A stretch of DNA of 64,000 nucleotides from Purshia tridentata (taxonomy: Eukaryota; Streptophyta; Magnoliopsida; Rosales; Rosaceae), in assembly GCA_003254885.1 (NCBI GenBank), contig QANT01007002.1, positions 1 to 64,000 on the forward strand, written 5' to 3'. The notes below the pieces were generated by a model. It made no database searches. It was not told the DNA's origin and saw only the letters and a list, made by a program, of their open reading frames with translations. The translations under genes and the position numbers were made by a program. Shown in pieces: positions 23,612-34,993 of the stretch; the stretch's first letter is position 1; every line of letters begins with the position of its first letter.

Positions 23612-25595
23612 ATGGCGGAGACGACGTCGTTTCTGAGAAACAGATACTGGATACTGAGGCACGGCAAGAGCATTCCAAATGAGACGGGGGTCATTGTTTC
23701 CTCCATGGTTCGTTTTTCATTTGTTCTTAATTTGTTGTTTGGCCCCTTATTTTTTGACTATTTTGCATTTGACCCATGGCTGGTATCCTGAAAGGAAAAT
23801 GGTACGCGCCCAGAATATGAGTTGGCGACAGAAGGTGTGACCCAGGCACAGTTGGCTGGAGAATTGTTCCAAAAGGTGCTTGTGTGTATGTATTAGTAAT
23901 TTAAGCTTACATAATTCAATTTTGTTGTTTTTGTTTTTGAGGCATATTTCACATTTTACTCTTTGATATAGAGCTGGGTGTTTGTTCCTTGTTACTGTCA
24001 AATGGGTACAAGATGATTACTATGATCTTAAAATTAGGAAATATCATGCGTGTTTGAGAATTGGTACTCTGGAAGATTAAGAAATGGGTTTTGACTAGTT
24101 CCAATAGGTAGTGTCATACGTGGATTCAAAATGCTCAAAGTGGTTGTTGTTTAAGTTGAGCATTATGTTCACATACTGAGCTCAAACATTTTATCGGTAA
24201 GTTTAGTCAATAACTGTGTTGCGTGTGCAGGCACTTAAGGAAAACAACATACCAATTGAAAATGTTCGCATTTGCTACTCTCCATTTTCAAGAACAACTC
24301 GCACTGCTGAAATTGTTGCATCAGTCTTGAATATTCCATTTGATGGTGCTCAATGTAAGGTGAGATGGTCCATCCCCATAAAGATTTTTTTTTTTTTTGT
24401 TGAAGTTAGATTTATGGCCCAGAAAGACCACCAAAAATTATGCTAGCTTAGTTAATTTCAGCTTGACATAAGCGTGGATGACTACATAATGAACTTAATT
24501 CCACTCCATGGATCAATTAATGCTAATTTATCTGTCAAACCATTGATCTTGTCCCCCTTCATACTCTTATTATGAAGTAGATTTTTCTGGACAGGTGATG
24601 GAAAATCTTCGCGAACGCTACTTTGGTCCTTCTTTTGAGCTTAAGTCACATGACAAAGTAAGTAATGGTTATTGGTATAGTGTTTCCACTAATTAAAGTT
24701 GAAGATGAAGGGCTTATCTGTATTGTCGGATTTATAAACTGGAGCTAACTTCTCATTTCCCTTTACTGATAGTATGAGGAGATATGGGCTCTTGATGAGA
24801 AAGATCCATTCATGAGTCCAGAAGGAGGAGAAAGTGTCAATGATGTTGCGTGCAGACTTGCAGAAGCTATGGCAACTATGGAGTCACAATTTCAAGGGTA
24901 ATTTTACAAATAGGTGTTTGTGTTCCTACATTCTAGTTTTGTTTGCAATTCACCAACATCTACATAAACTCTACATACATCTTATGTAATGAAATTGAGC
25001 ACTTCCACTCATAGACTGTTACAAAACCCACCTTAGTTGAATCAGTTCATAATATTTTACACTGCATGTCACACACATTGGCATTGCAGAAACATCATGA
25101 AATGAAATACATGAAGTTGTGGATGTGATCCTGAAAAGCCTTTTTTCCAAATAGTTTCCAAAGAAGCATCCATTCGGTGCTTAAGAGATTGTGATTCTTA
25201 AAAGATTAATTCCTTTCTTTGTACCATTAAGAAGCTTGACCACCTCAGTGTCTTGTTTTGTCAGCTGGATAATACAGCGATGCATATCCAGCTGCACGAA
25301 TACCTTTCTCTTTTACCCGCCATTGTAATAAATCAAGCCATAGATTTTCATGCTTGCGTTATTCAAGTGTATGTTTGTTTGTTATATTCGTTCAATCTGC
25401 AGGTGCACGATCTTAGTTGTTAGTCATGGAGATTGCCTACAAATCTTGCAAACAATATGGAATGCCGCCAAGCTAAATGCAGGATCCAGTTATGATGACT
25501 TGGCATCAAGAATTCGAGCAGTTAGAACCCCTTCCATATTGTCACAGCACCGAAAATTGGGCCTGAATACTGCAGAGCTCCGGGAACTTATATGA
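23612..25595 (+). CDS. Histidine phosphatase (phosphoglycerate-mutase-like), copy 2
   Basis: Six exons: 23612-23707, 23795-23875, 24231-24359, 24595-24657, 24773-24897, 25403-25595. They total 687 bp, giving 228 residues. Same exon phases as copy 1, about 2.8 kb upstream in direct orientation. Catalytic motifs are LRHGKS (H17) and VVSHGD (H173), with CYSPFSRTTRTAE and SPEGGES in between. The full YEEIWALDEKDPF block is present, so this copy keeps the more standard form. No transit peptide or membrane segment is seen, so the product is probably cytosolic. Substrate unknown. Its own promoter was duplicated with it, so the two copies can be regulated independently. Confidence 0.9.
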
Positions 25596-26037
25596 ATATT
25601 ACCTCAGCTAACAAAGCATCAGGGATATATGTATTGGTTTTCCAACATTAATGGTCTGATATTTACCAAACTAGTTGGAGGAAGCCCTATGATCAGTTAC
25701 TTAATATTAATTAAATGGCGGTGGCATTTGAAGCTGAATTCTCATGAGAATAAAGAATCAGTTGAATGTGATTTCCTCCTTTTTATTTATTTGTTTGCAT
25801 ATTTCGAGTTGTAATGCAACCTATGTTGAATGTTTTGCATTTGGCAATGCTCTTGCAACTTGTCATATGCTAGCTGCTCAGGATTTCAGCTATATTCGAA
25901 ATCACTCATTTAAGTTTGCCCCCAGGATTTATATTTATTAAATATAACAGTCGCATAGAAACAGTCTACTAAATAAGATTATAATTGTAAATAAAACTAT
26001 TAAAACCAAAGTTTAAAAATTAAAAATAAACACCTTA
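25596..26037. other. Intergenic
   Basis: 3' side of phosphatase copy 2 and AT-rich DNA. Nothing recognisable. Confidence 0.5.
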
Positions 26038-26596
26038 CTATCTTAAAATGTGAAGAAGTTGCAGTAAAAAGGCCAAATGACACTCCATAGTCCATAGTGT
26101 CACTAAAATATCATGTATTTGATGGACCAGCAAGACTTGATTGTTGGACGTTGTAATTGATTCTAACAGATATGACCCATAATCCTCTCTTGATGAAGAG
26201 ATAAAATAGTCATCATAATCTGTGAATTGTGCTTCCTCTTGTTCAATAATGTCATAAACAAACCTCAATTCCACTGCACAATCATGATCATCGTCATCTC
26301 CAAAGTTTAAGGTGTGAGGAGCTGCAAAAATGCCATTCTTAAATTGTATATATATTAAGCAAAGATGGAATTGCTGTCAAGGGTGGATGTTTGTGTTGGG
26401 CTCCTGAAATCGGGTTTACTAGAATTATTTCCGGTTGTGTACTTTGTCCTCTCTTGTGCATAATCAACCAACCTTTAGACGACCCAGTACACCAGTCATC
26501 AGGTAGTTTCCGCCAACAGCAAGTTTTGTATGTGTCGTTTTGCTTTGAGTTTGATATTCTCTTCATCATCATGTATTGTGCTAGTAATTGCTTCAA
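26038..26596 (-). pseudogene. F-box/DUF295 protein relic
   Basis: The minus-strand frame at 26596-26339 contains CTGSSKGWLIMHKR...ILVNPISGAQHKHPPL, the kelch-like start of the DUF295 domain of plant F-box proteins. After a stop at 26341-26339 another frame (26274-26038) continues with VELRFVYDI, DDYFISSSREDYGSYLLES and a VLLVHQ strand, typical of the DUF295 C-terminal half (YLVES...LLLV). The F-box, the middle and an intact frame are missing. Clearly a decayed fragment. The family assignment is by motif memory only. Confidence 0.6.
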
Positions 26597-26599
26597 GTC

Positions 26600-27031
26600 T
26601 ATATATTAAACCTATGCTAACTTCACCATCAATATATAACATATATATCTGTCTCCAAGTAGGATTAGGGATTTGTACCCGCCGGCCTCGTTTGGAGAAA
26701 ATTTCCTTAAAATCAATTGAAAAAATAATAAAGGAAAAGAGATTGTAAACTTCAACAAAACGTGAAAATACAAATTCTAATTCTATGTTACAATTACTGT
26801 CGTCAACTTCAATGTGTAAAATTACATCAACCTAAATAAAATGCATCCTCTTGGTAGATAAGATTTACAAATTTCACTCCCTTAAAAAAAATGTAACCCA
26901 AGATCAGATTTTGACTCTCACCAACAAAAATGCAACACCTTGAAGGAAAAATATAGCCAAGCAGACTGTAATAGATAACTCACAGGCCACAGGCATCTGA
27001 TGAGAAGAAAAGTGCCATGATCTTTCCTCTT
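26600..27031. other. Intergenic, 3' side of the LAZ1 homologue
   Basis: AT-rich, presumably including the 3' untranslated region of the downstream-reading minus-strand gene. No feature recognised. Confidence 0.5.
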
Positions 27032-30000
27032 CTAATCTTTCGTAACCCACCTACGGCCTCTGACCTGATACCCACCAAAACTTTGATCACTACTGCTCTC
27101 TCCGCCACTTTCTGCACTAGTATGCCCAGATTTTTTGCGATGCTTCTTTGCCCTTGAAACCCCACCATCACTCATGCTTCCATTCAAGAGAGGGTCGTCT
27201 ATTCCACGAATCACCTTCCGTGCAGGTGATGATGTGGAAATACAACTGTCATCCTTCGTTTTTCTCTTCTCCTTGTCATGTCTCTTAATATTTTCGGAGA
27301 TCTTGTGTAGCTTCTCATTGAACCTTGTGATCCCCTTCTCTACAGGCTCTACGGCCTGTGTTACTGTAAACTTTACATCGTTCACAATCTGTATCAGAGG
27401 CAAAGAGCAGATTCAGAACTACAAAATGAAAATACAATTAACCGGTTTTATGTAGTTACCCATTTGCTTTCAGTCGAACAGGTAGTTTGGCATTTTGAAA
27501 CATGTTAGAGATTAAAAGGAATATTTAAGTCTAACACAATCATTTTCCACAAACAGTTAGCACATAACCACAGACATCAATTAGCACCCCACCACAATAT
27601 ACAAGTGCAAGGACCATTTGTCCTCGCAGTGAATAATTCTTAATCACACTGATAAAGTCACGGCTTGGCTATTGAAAAAATCAGAATGACACAGTCCATT
27701 ACAATTCAGGCATTCAATATCCAGGATCAACAATTATGTGCAACTTCCTATTGGCTACCACATTAGTTCTAGAGTTTTACAATATTGTTGTTTCAATACA
27801 TGTCACAGTAACCCTATACTCAGAATCTTTTTTCAGACCTCTTTTGACATCGGTGATTATTAGTTCCACATTCCCAGATTAATTTATGATCGTATTGTAA
27901 TACTAAAAAGATAACTTACAAATCCCCCGCCACCAATGAAAACGTCACGAACACTTTCTCTGATGGTCATTCCGCTCCTGGCATCAATATCAGGAAGGCG
28001 TAGCTTTGTGGGGCGTTCACTGTCCCTAACCTCATCTGGATCCAAAGGACAGTCAGCCGATACGTAGTCTCCAAGAACCGAGACACTTCCAGGGAAGCGG
28101 TCTCCCATCAGCTCATAAGGCTTTGCAGGAAACACATATAGGTGAACAACAGAAGCAATGCCCATCTGTGCAGGATGAATACACAGAACTGTCAAACTAA
28201 AATTATGTTGTATGGGAATGATCAAAAGAATAAATATTGTCACATAACCTGTGTGTAACATTATTGAGAAATGTAAGAACAGTGTAGCAGAACTATGAAA
28301 TATGAATTGAGAAGAAAACTATTAGCAATAATTTTGTCGACTGACAATGAGATCATCCTTTTCCTAGTTGCAAAAGTAAACTTTCTACCAACAACACCTT
28401 CAGGCTAGGAATAATAATTATTTTTGAAAACCAAATTAGCATACTAAGTTTTAGGGAGAAAAAATTATCATTTAAAAGATTGAAAGGACTAATAGTAATA
28501 AGAGATTGAAAAGACAATAAGATATGCTGTTATGGCATGTAAGAGATTTATCCAATGAAAACATTCCACCTCTATAGAAATGATGAAGTCTTGAACACTT
28601 GACTTAAACTGTAAGCCTTGAGCTATAGGACTTTTGAATAAACCCAAGGCATAAAGAAGAGCAATTGCCACGCCTTGCCACCATGTCAAAAATACAATTG
28701 ATTTAAATGTTAAAAACTTATACAACGGTTTTATGTGAGCCAGTTCATCTTTTGTGACGGTGTAAAACTGAACTAGACAGTACAAAGCCCATGACTGACT
28801 AAAATTTAGAACCACTGCAATATAAGGATACCTGCAAAAAAAGAAAATATGACCATTAGTTTCCTCTATGAGTTAAACTTCGTTAAGGAATTTTTTTACA
28901 ATTAATTTGTAAGGAAAACAAGATGTACAAAACTTCAACAAGATAGTAATAAGTAAAAGTGACAAGTCAAAGGAAACAGAAAAGAAGGTAAAAGATGAGT
29001 TGAAGGAAAAGGATACTTATCCCAACTTTTTCTCCCAATTTTTTCCTTATCCTTTGTGGCACATGATATGCACACCACATCATTGCATTAAAGAAACAAC
29101 CATGTAGTAGCACCCAATGTGATAATGCCATGTATGTTAGGAAAAATAAGTTGGGAGAAATAGTTGGCCAAATAGCATCATCATAAATTAAAACATCAAG
29201 AGCACTTAAGACAAAAGAGCATATGCTTATTTAAGAAAGTGAATGAGCAACATCCCACAAGCTATAATACTAGAATATAAGTCAAACCTCTGGCAAAGTG
29301 GCAGCAAAAAACTGCCCAAGCAGGCAAGAAAAAGAAAGGTTCATACACAGGTTCTAAGAAAATAGCCTATGGCAAAGGAAACTGAAATCTTGAGAGGTCG
29401 CTTCCTGTTGGCTATAACACAATTAAGGCAAGCCCGCATAACCAGTTTGCATCCCTCTCCATTGATAAACCATCCACACTTCAACAGGCCAAAAAAAAAT
29501 GAGCTAACATATGTTAGCCACCATCTACAGCGTTTTTAGTGATATTTTAGAGGTTAATTAATCATGCATGATTCATGACAATTCAATATAACCACAATTT
29601 ACAAGTCCCCAAGGAGCAACTACTTCAGAAACATGTGAATTTAAATCTCCAATTATCAAACAATACATAATCAGTATGATATGCAAGAGTTCCATGAGAA
29701 ATTCAGCACTTTATAATTTTAAAAGCTTCTTGGAAAAGAACAAACATCACATCAAGTATTACTTTCAATTACGTGCAAAATTTCAAGTTATGAACACTTC
29801 TCCTACATCATTTGAGAATCTCTTACCCACATCCCCATTTAAATTCTCCCTCACAGTATGCACCAAAAGCTTCAAGGATAACTGCTAAAATAGCACTGAC
29901 AGACTTGATTATCATCTGGCAGAGAATTAAAATTGAATTTATGTTATATAAAGGAAACGAAATTAGAGAACAAGAAACAGCAGCAAGTAATAAAAATCTT

Positions 30001-31776
30001 CAAAGTGATGGCAAACATACATACTGAACAATTCCGAATTTGACAATTTGATAAAACCATTGACCAAGTTTCCATGGTTTCAAGATATAGTTCATTGGAA
30101 AAGGATGCTTGACAGTTCCCTTTTCAGAACTGTGTTCTAATAGGGGAGTCTTAGAACTTGCACGTCCTTGCCTTTCCATAAACTCAATAGTCCTCTCTTC
30201 CCCACCTTAGAAGGAGAAAAAGATTAATATCAGGGGAAAATGTCAAAAGAAACAAACATATTCATGAGGGAACTATAGAAGTATCTTTGTCCATAATAGA
30301 GAAAAAAGTACAAATTGCAAATGAAAAAAATAGTAGATATCTATGTGCCCTATCAAACATCGATTATTTGAATTACCATACAAAGACTAGGATAACAAAT
30401 GACATCTGTAAAAATTAATATGATTGTCATATGATGGCCCAGGAAACTTTAAAACTGAAACACTGTATATGCCAAGGTGCTAGAGTTTCATGTGGATAGA
30501 ATGGGTATTTATTTGTGCAACTGTTGAGAGAGAGAGAGAGAGAATATGCATGCAAGAACAGAGAAGGCATATCTTTCACATTGAGGACAACATGCCAAAC
30601 TTGCATCATACTAATGCATGAACAGTGCACTCTTGTCTCATGAAGTAAAAGATTGTTAAGATCTGAATTGAGATCCAAATGATTTTTATGAAATTCAAGA
30701 ACTGAGACCCAACCAACCATTTGAACCCATCAATTTTGAATTTTGATGAGCACAAAAACTAAAGCTTCTATAAATTATGAAACTCTACTTTAACACAGGC
30801 CCTGTTCAGATATATATTCTCACAAAAGCACTTGAAAAGGACATACCCAAGCATGCAACCAGGTATCTTCCAAAGCAATACATGGCAAAGGATTCGTAGC
30901 AATCCCGTAGAATAGCACAATCAACACTAATTGATGGGTTCACCAAAGATACTAACTGTCAACAACAACCAAGTTAGAAAAGAAAAGAAAAGAAATTACA
31001 CAAATCAGATGCAGTGTACGTTTCTGTATGTAACACATACACATCTATACATCTAATTTCAATAATAAGCTAAGACAAGCTTTTAAAAAAAAAAAGGAAA
31101 AAAAAAAACTTAGTCTTCAGTCCTCACAAATGAACAGTAGCAGCAACTGAACAAATAATAAATGTATATTAAACTCATCAGCTTCCAGGTGTTAAAAAGA
31201 AGCATGGATGTTTGAGAACAAAAAAAATAAAAATTGATAAATTCAACATCTTTTGTATGTTAAATCTCAAGTTAAGGCTCACCATGCACATTAAACAGCA
31301 AAAAAAATTTTACACTATAATTTCCCCCACCCTCTCTTTTCTTAACTTCTTTCCCTACCATTTCTCTACATTGTCTCTCCTTTCAATGAATTCACAGTAA
31401 TAATCGTTCTATATATATAATTATAATCAAAATTAGAAAATAGATATAAAGAACTTACCGACTCTACTGCATAGCATGGAACCATGAGGATAACACCAAT
31501 TAAAAACTTTTGCTCCTGAAAAGTGTGTGCAAACCAAAATGGAACAATGCATGTCAGCTAGAAATATAATAATATAAAACCATGCATATTTAAATATTAT
31601 TCGTACCAATAGCAGATGAATACCTCAGGATTCTTGTATGCAGAAAGGTGCTCAAATAGAAGATAAATTGAAAGGGTAAGAGTGACAAGTACAAAGGCAC
31701 CGCAAACTAGACTTGCCCATGTAGGAGGTGAGTAGGCCAACTGGGTAATGAGATCGAGAAATGGTGTTATCCTCAT
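27032..31776 (-). CDS. LAZ1H1-like: LAZ1 homologue, DUF300 / organic solute transporter-alpha family membrane protein
   Basis: Eight exons: 31776-31624, 31515-31459, 30955-30847, 30205-30021, 29915-29827, 28831-28570, 28165-27920, 27388-27032. They total 1458 bp, giving 485 residues, the length I recall for Arabidopsis LAZ1 homologue 1. Family: Ost-alpha/DUF300, about seven membrane spans. Seen are the first span after LITQLAYSPPTW, then LIGVILMVPCYAVES, LRDCYESFAMYCFGRYLVACLGGE, HPFPMNYILKPW, a span in AILAVILEAFGAYCEGEFKW, and FKSIVFLTWWQG. The cytosolic tail is charged and Ser-rich (STSSPARKVIRGIDDPLLNGS, SAESGGESSSDQS) and ends RRWVTKD. Arabidopsis LAZ1 proteins sit in the tonoplast and affect hypersensitive cell death and brassinosteroid signalling; transfer of that role is inference. 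Introns are large, up to about 1 kb. Part of intron 6 was duplicated to 17.2-17.7 kb. Confidence 0.93.
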
Positions 31777-33170
31777 CAGCTATGTTTTCTTCTGGCCACC
31801 CTATATTCTCAAATATTGCCAGCATAATGGAATTATCAATTCACAAACATATGCATTAGGTGCTGAATCACCACAGAAAAAAGAATATGGACCTGTTCAC
31901 ACAGATGATGAGTAATAAGCATAAATTGAGAGTAAAAATTACACAGATTCAAAACCTGCTACCTACTTTATGATTCCCACAAAGTATAAAGGCACATGCA
32001 GAAGAGAAAAAAAAAATTGGTAAAAGGGTGCAAGGAAAATAAAAAACTAATGCCATAATTTGTTCAGAGATCACCATTGCACTGCATGCCAAAGCTATGC
32101 AGGTACCATGCAGTACCATTACATGTAACCATTATAATGCACGTATTAGCTCTGTTTTTTAATGCTTTGCAACTGAGTTAAGATATTGAATCAAAATCAT
32201 ATACTTTTCTACATTATCGTTTCTGGTATATAGAGCATTTGATCATACAAATAATTCCACCATAATGTTCACCATCCTAATTAGTATACAATTACATATG
32301 CAAATCGGTGGCCATTCAATTTAGACCAACCCTCAAAGACTCAAAAATGGCATCTCAAATCATTGGAGAAGAAAAATGCTGAGCATCTACCCCAAAAGTG
32401 CATTTATCAGTCATTGAGATATGCAAGAAAACATTCCATACAGGAATCATTTTTCCGAAATATAATCCAATATTTTAATAATTATTCCACAGAAAAAAGA
32501 AAACAATTTGGTTGATGTAGATTGGCAATCAATTAGACAATAATGAGAGCAGGGAAAATCCACACGAACTGTAACAAATATGAAATCATGAAAACAAAAG
32601 ATATTCAATCTAATTACATGTATATGGCTAAAAAAGGATAAAAACTCATGCCCACTAACCCAAATGAGCTCATTTAGGAACAATTACTCAGATAATAGAA
32701 GTCAAATACATTAAACTCAGTAAATTGATTCAGTTTCGCACACTTCACCAGCAACCAAACAGAGAATTCAGAATTAACAGCATATGAACTGATTGCTACA
32801 ATCTTCCGATCAACTAGGCTCGAGGTGCATAAGGAAGATAAGGGTCAGAAGAAAAACCACTTACAGTTACAGAGGTTCGTCGACTTGTCCAGAAAGAGAG
32901 AGAGAAGTACCGTTCCACATGAAAAATCAAATCAAATAAACCCCAGAAATTTTGCAATTTTGTATTATAGAACCATCTGAAACTCGACACGGACGCGGCA
33001 CGTGACATTTTTTGTTTTTTTGTCAAGGAAATAACTTTTTGATGCCCAAAGTAAATAAGCGAGATATTCGACTGTACCAAGTACCAAGTACCAACCAAAA
33101 AAAAAAAAGGTTAAAAAGGAAGATAAATAAATGGCAACTTCATTTTTTCATTAGTTAGCATTTTCCCAAC
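31777..33170. other. LAZ1 homologue 5' leader/promoter and intergenic
   Basis: No coding region beyond the LAZ1 start. A 5' untranslated exon with an intron is likely in 31777-33000 because pyrimidine-rich leader-like sequence on the minus strand appears near 32870-32990, but the exact start cannot be seen. Confidence 0.45.
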
Positions 33171-33174
33171 ACCA

Positions 33175-33830
33175 AAAATATAGAAAATAATTTACACATG
33201 TGGTGAGATGGTGAGAAAAACACGTGCATATATATTGTTGACTAATGATCTCATACATAATAAAATTTTGAAATGTAGATGTGCACAGGAATTCAACAGC
33301 AATCATAGTTTTTGCGATATTGTCAGCTGGAACAAGAAAATAATGACATAAGCATATTAATACGGTATATGCCTGCTAATGCTTTGGGGTGATGGGCTGG
33401 GTTTTCACTGTATTTATTTTTAGAGTATTATACATTTTATCAAGTAATGATTAATTTGAGAGTACGTACTATTATAGGCAAACAACTCTCTCTCTCTCTC
33501 AAAATTTGATTTTTACTGAATTTTAAGATTGTCACAGTGATGCATATACGTACATGATCAACAATATGGAGTTGGAAAATGCTATCCTCCTAACCATGGT
33601 TCAAAAACTGAACAGAAGGTGTGGACAATTAAACAAACAGTTACTTGTTAAGTACGAAACCAATCAGCCATGTTGATGCATGGGATTGTGCGAGAGTGTA
33701 ATATGGTATAAAGTCCTGTACGTGATATTGAATCAGCAGTAGACTAATTGGCTGAGATCAAGAGTACTTCACTCTTCCTTGCTTAATTAGCAGTATCAAA
33801 TGAATTGAACAGATTACTGCTGCATTATAT
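33175..33830 (-). pseudogene. Duplicated relic of the 3' end of the EF-hand gene
   Basis: Direct-orientation relic of 34890-35440. 33735-33828 resembles exon 9 of the EF-hand gene (TAATCTGTT...TTTGATACTGCTAA), but a 3-bp insertion creates an in-frame TAA and the donor site is lost. 33280-33360 matches the last-exon region with the terminal codons degraded. The dividing stretch (33535-33660) also matches 35090-35210. No function expected. Confidence 0.7.
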
Positions 33831-34890
33831 TGGCTCACTGACCATATATGACACACAGGTTAAGATGCATAAGAATGGCGGTAATCATATATATATATAT
33901 ATATATTCAGCATTTAAAGACCAACTACCCTTTATCTTATCCCCATGATTCAACCACCAGAGCTCCATTTGTTTAGCTATATGAGTTCACACATCGAACA
34001 CACAACTAAAAGTCTAAAGTTGACAACTTCCAAACCATTGAATGCAATACTTTGATTCCGAAAATACATTTTCTGGAGCATTATGGCCATGCACTAGCAT
34101 CTGCAGCAAAGAAAAGCACATGACTTTTTTGAAGATTGACACGAGCTACCTACCACGCAAACATGGGACAATGTATTGTGCATTGTTTACATTATGAATT
34201 ATCATGCAATGGTCAGTGCGGGTCTGGAGGGGAGGGAGAGGTTGCATTTGAAGAGGGGTTTGGGGTTTGCAGATGGGATTGTCGTGAAGACTTTGAACGG
34301 AAATTTGTGGCAGATCGCCATTATTGACAGGAGTGGGTGAGTAGCTTGGGGTTTTAGCTTGTCCAAGTAGACTGGGTTTTGAAGAAATTTCATGGGCCTG
34401 GTGGGTCGGGCTAAACACTAGATAGTGGCAAAGTAATTATTATAAGAAATTTAGAAAAGGAACACTATTTTTCAGTCACTTGTTTACTTTTTGATTTGAG
34501 GAACAACCCAAAAAGAAAAAAAACAAAACAAAAAAAGAAAAAAAAACAACCAAGGGGGTGATTAGAGAACTACATAGTAGTTAAGGGGCTACAAATTAAT
34601 TGAGCACTAGAAATTAGACAGCAACATTAACTCAGATAACAGACACTTTGTTACTCTCGGATGTATGGTATATAACGCAGTGAAAAATAATAAATTACTT
34701 AGCAACTTCCTTTTCTTATTTATAAGATTTTCAGACATTTATGATTGATAAGTCATAAGACAATTCATGGTTCAGGCAGTTATTAAGAATAGGAAGCGAT
34801 AACCGAATTGAGTTCATGGATTTAACTAGGTCAGGTTACAGTATAGACCAACAAATGATTTTCCTATTCGAAACCCATTTGAGAGAAGCA
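33831..34890. other. Intergenic with (AT)n microsatellite
   Basis: Contains an (AT)n run at about 33889-33906 and otherwise unremarkable DNA separating the duplicated 3' relic from the genuine EF-hand gene. Small reading frames near 34136-34418 match nothing I know. Confidence 0.45.
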
Positions 34891-34993
34891 AGTGCATATT
34901 CTCCTGATCAATGATCATACATTGAGAAAAACACTTGGATATATAAAATGATACACAAAGGAATTCCACAGCATCCTTGGTCATTGCCTCATT

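Larger units (their letters stand above)
20640..25600. repeat. Tandem duplication of the phosphatase gene
   Basis: Two direct units, about 20640-22940 and 23410-25600, share promoter fragments, all six exons, exon phases and much intron sequence. Confidence 0.8.
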